The notes beneath the pieces are model-generated. The model searched no databases. It was not told the origin of the DNA and worked only from the letters and a program-made list of their open reading frames with translations. Source: Hirudo medicinalis (taxonomy: Eukaryota; Annelida; Clitellata; Hirudinida; Hirudinidae). Taken from it: a stretch of 64,000 nt of DNA. Position numbers and translations under genes: made by a program. Shown in pieces: positions 60,901 to 64,000 of the stretch. The stretch's first letter is position 1; each line of letters begins with the position of its first letter. Where the stretch lies: NCBI GenBank assembly GCA_011800805.1, contig MPNW01000336.1, positions 43,464 through 107,463 of the forward strand, given 5' to 3'.

Positions 60901-63840
60901 TGTCTATCGTTTCGGTGAGATCGGGAATGATCGAAGCGAGCGTCGAGTCAAGTTTCGTGTTGCACTTCTTCGGCGGTTTCTTCTCGCAAAAGAAGTCGAC
61001 GTCCGAGCAGTCGATCGACGAGGCCGAAGAATGATCGGAAAGTTTTCTTCCGTGCGCCCGTCGAGAGGAACACGAGGAGGAGGTTCGAACTCTTACCGCC
61101 ATCTCGGGTCGGAATTTGACCCGCCTGAAACCACACGCACGAAGCCTTGAATAACGATGTCACGTTCACGAGCGACGTTTAACATTAAATTGTGCTGTTA
61201 GGATTTCTAGTTTTCTTGAAGAAAAGAAAACAGAGTTCAGTCAATAAATGTTTATGTTGACAAAATAACGAATGTCTGCAGTTGCTTTTTCTCTTTTGGT
61301 AGATGCATGCGCACGGGTTAACGTAACTATTCTCACAGAAAAGTCTTCATGCTTATATATTTACATTTACAAATAAAAATACCTCTGCCTGTCAATGACA
61401 CTGATGCACTCTCCAGTCTCAGAGTCCCAGATTCTGACCTCTCCACCAAGACAGGAACTTGCCAACAACCTTCCCTCCATGCACACACATTCCACCTCCT
61501 GGAAGCACAAGGTCCAGGATGCAAGATACGATATAACACAAATATTATGATTATTTTATTATCCAATCAATAATATACAAAATGAATTGTATATTACTAT
61601 TAAATGATGATAAATAATAAGAATAATGACTTCAGATATAAAATTTCATCCAAATCAAACAACAGCTACAATGGTTTCAACATAATTGTGGTAAATATTG
61701 ACACACATACATGCATTAGTAATCATCTCATTTTCCTGAGAATGACTCACCTGACTGTGTCCAATGAGAACAAGAGGGGTGGACTCTCTGATCTGCTTGT
61801 AATACATGCTCTGATGATATTGGTTGCCATGGTGGTGTGATCTTCGACCCCAGGATGACCTCCACTTGGCATACTTCCTCGAGCACAAGCACTTGTATAG
61901 AATGAAAAGGCAGCAGGACAAGAGAACAAAGCTGAATATGCCCAGGAGAATTGTCAGGACGAATTCAGCCTTGCTTCGAGGATATCGGACCTGATTTTCA
62001 TTGATGTCGTGAATTATAATATTTTATGTTAATGTCGATGGTTTTATATTATAAATACTAACTAACCAATTTATTAACAAAGGAGATTGAAGTCTGGTTG
62101 TGCCATATGGAAGCTGATGAGTAATTCTGAAGCTTCTTCCAGAATTTCTGCTGGAGATAAGCGAACTCACTAGATGGAATGTCCTCATCATCCAGGTGTC
62201 CTATGGACAGGTAGATACTAGGCAAGATGGTCATGTACCTAAGATATCGTAATTAAAGTAAAATTCAATTTGCAATTTTCCATAATAAATTTAAATTTAT
62301 TTTTCTTCAAAATTTGCAAATGTTTGCAATGAATATTCAAATGTTTGCAATGCTTTTCAACTGAATAAATCATTCACCTGCCAACAAGGCTGATGTTGTA
62401 GAAGTCAAAGAAGTTCTTCCAATGGTTGAAGGGAAGTTGCTTCCACAGTTCAAGGTCGTCGGGCACCGACGGAGACGAGGGCCGTGAAATTAAATCAAAG
62501 AAGAACTTCTTGTCTCGCAGCAACGAAGTATTGTTGAAATTTCGAAAAATGTTTGCAAGTTCAGAGGTCGAGTTGGATTCAAAGTCTGTCAAATTGGAGA
62601 CAACTTCCTCGTCAAAAATTGTCGTCTTGCAAACAACAAGAGCCACCCAGAGGAGCACAAAGACCTTCAATGAAGATAATTTGATGCAAGTGCATTCAAG
62701 AATTTATCAGTATTTTAATTATGACATTATTTCATATTTTATATTATATCAATATAATTATTTTTTATTGTTTCAGATTAAAATAAAGATTTAAAAATTA
62801 CGTTTACCTTAAATACTAAAAATACCTCACAAAGTAATATTTTTAGATGTTCTCGTAACAATTCAAATAAGGCAAAGACATCCCTGACGACAAATTAACC
62901 GAAGTCAGATGAAATGCAACGAATCAAAGTGGTGCGAACCATGATGGCCCTCTGCAGGAATCTATATCGAGCCCACACGTTCATCAGTCGAACTCTTTTA
63001 GGGATCTTCTCTTCATCCTCCACGCTGAAATCATCATCACGACCACCATAGAAAGATGATGATGACGATGATGGGGAGGATTGTGTTGCTGGATTGAAAA
63101 AACTCATGGAACGAGATGTAGGAGCTGATGATGAGAAATAAGTGCTAAACAGGGTCACGAGTTCAATTACTGCCTAGAAGTGCTTCAAATTGAACATTCT
63201 TAACCTTTACCAGCTTGTTTCATGGAATCGTGCCCAGCTGTTCTTGAACCTTGCAGATCTGTTAACTGTTAACAATACTAACAATTTTTAAACTAGCCAA
63301 ATCAGATTACAACACAGTGCAACAATATAATCCAATATAATATAATATAATATATCATTTAATGAAAATAATCTCTAATAATCACCTCCATCCTCCTGAT
63401 ATCGATAGAGAGGACTGTTGTAAAGAAAAACATCTGAAGGAAAAAGTCAGATCCCAAACCAAGGATGGCAAAGAGGCAAAATTCCTTTCACAAAATTGAA
63501 ATTCATGATTACATTCAGCAGTTGATATTCTACTTAATGTTATTAAATATAACATTTAACAAAACTCAATGAGATATATGATGCATAACTTATGAATCAA
63601 CTAACACAGGTTATCCCCATTACTAGTAAGCTAAAAAGGAAGACTTCATCAATTAATACCAAGTGATGGTTGCAGTAACATTACAATAATGTATATATGG
63701 TAGCATTACAACAGCCTATGATAGCATTACAACATCTCATGGTAGTGTAATATCCACCTGGATAGCAGGAACAAAAGTCAAGAATCCAATGGAACAAATG
63801 AGGAGTCCGACGAGTAGGTTCTTAAACATGGACCACCCCT
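57939..63840 (-). CDS. SCAP: SCAP, SREBP cleavage-activating protein (C-terminal two thirds; continues beyond the window)
   Basis: ER membrane escort that carries SREBP to the Golgi when sterols are low. Exons (minus): about 63840-63758, 63484-63386, 63265-63205, 63124-62940, 62664-62378, 62238-62067, 61990-61751, 61498-61383, 61124-60879, 60653-60478, 60400-60288, 60046-59961, 59837-59746, 59562-59441, 58993-58913, 58659-58444, 58388-58305, 58121-57939; about 880 aa here, all phases compatible. Present: end of the membrane region ([20 protein letters not shown]), a MELTDL version of the COPII-binding MELADL, a lumenal loop with [20 protein letters not shown], a last TM ([20 protein letters not shown]), then WD repeats ending SVLEKHD, like VLEKLD in human. 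The N-terminal third with most of the sterol-sensing domain lies past 64000. An extra Lys/Glu-rich coiled coil (60478-60590) sits between WD repeats. One intron is only 55 bases. Confidence 0.93.
59161..59306. repeat. 30-base minisatellite, nearly 5 copies, in SCAP intron
   Basis: Unit AGTTATTATTATCATCAATT followed by AAACAGTTAA; four complete identical copies and one of 26 bases. Lies in the SCAP intron 58994-59440. Confidence 0.98.
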
Positions 63841-64000
63841 CTTTTTGAAGACCTTTGCAATTTAATTTGAATTTTAATTCCATCCAGGACCATGACTTCA
63901 ATTGGATGACATTAAAATTGATATCAGTAACATTGAATATAAATATATATAATAATATAATTGATCATTATATCAGTAAATTTAAATGAAACTAAATGTT
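63841..64000. other. SCAP intron or exon boundary at window edge
   Basis: AT-rich sequence upstream of the first SCAP exon in the window. No coding stretch recognised. Confidence 0.4.

Overview
This is eukaryotic (metazoan) nuclear DNA: AT-rich, with genes split into many short exons by small GT-AG introns, plus abundant microsatellites, minisatellites and decayed transposons. The histone H2B sequence and the intron-dense orthologues look lophotrochozoan; an annelid such as a leech is my best guess, but the species is inferred, not proven. Exon limits were read by eye from reading frame, splice-site sequence and remembered family similarity, without any search.

Layout. 1-600: decayed hAT-type transposase relic (minus). 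3070-11703 (minus): MDC1-like DNA-damage mediator (FHA plus tandem BRCT), with one apparent frameshift in a homopolymer. 13005-13376 (plus): single intronless histone H2B. 15151-18949 (plus): ADCK1, a mitochondrial UbiB-family atypical kinase. 19579-23384 (minus): uncharacterised multi-zinc-finger protein. 25071-26095 (minus): dynactin subunit 5 (DCTN5). 28067-34593 (minus): CBL E3 ubiquitin ligase. 35330-41124 (plus): SLX4 nuclease scaffold, divergent from CBL. 41125-52251: 11 kb gene desert dense in simple repeats and minisatellites, with a second hAT relic. 52252-57166 (plus): type I TGF-beta/BMP receptor of the saxophone/ALK1-2 type, 5' end not found. 57939-63840 and beyond the window (minus): SCAP, the sterol-sensing SREBP escort protein, C-terminal two thirds.

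The genes are ordinary single-copy animal genes and do not form an operon. Two of them (MDC1-like, SLX4) act in DNA double-strand-break signalling and repair. The most noteworthy items are the well-conserved protostome MDC1 architecture (phosphopeptide-binding residues and an N-terminal TQ site), the complete SLX4 domain set with a UIM-like motif, a MELADL-type COPII signal in SCAP split by an intron, and unusual insertions in the type I receptor kinase. I found no CRISPR array, prokaryotic system or convincing novel multi-gene system. Non-coding novelty lies mainly in a small family of tRNA-derived elements and in clustered minisatellites.
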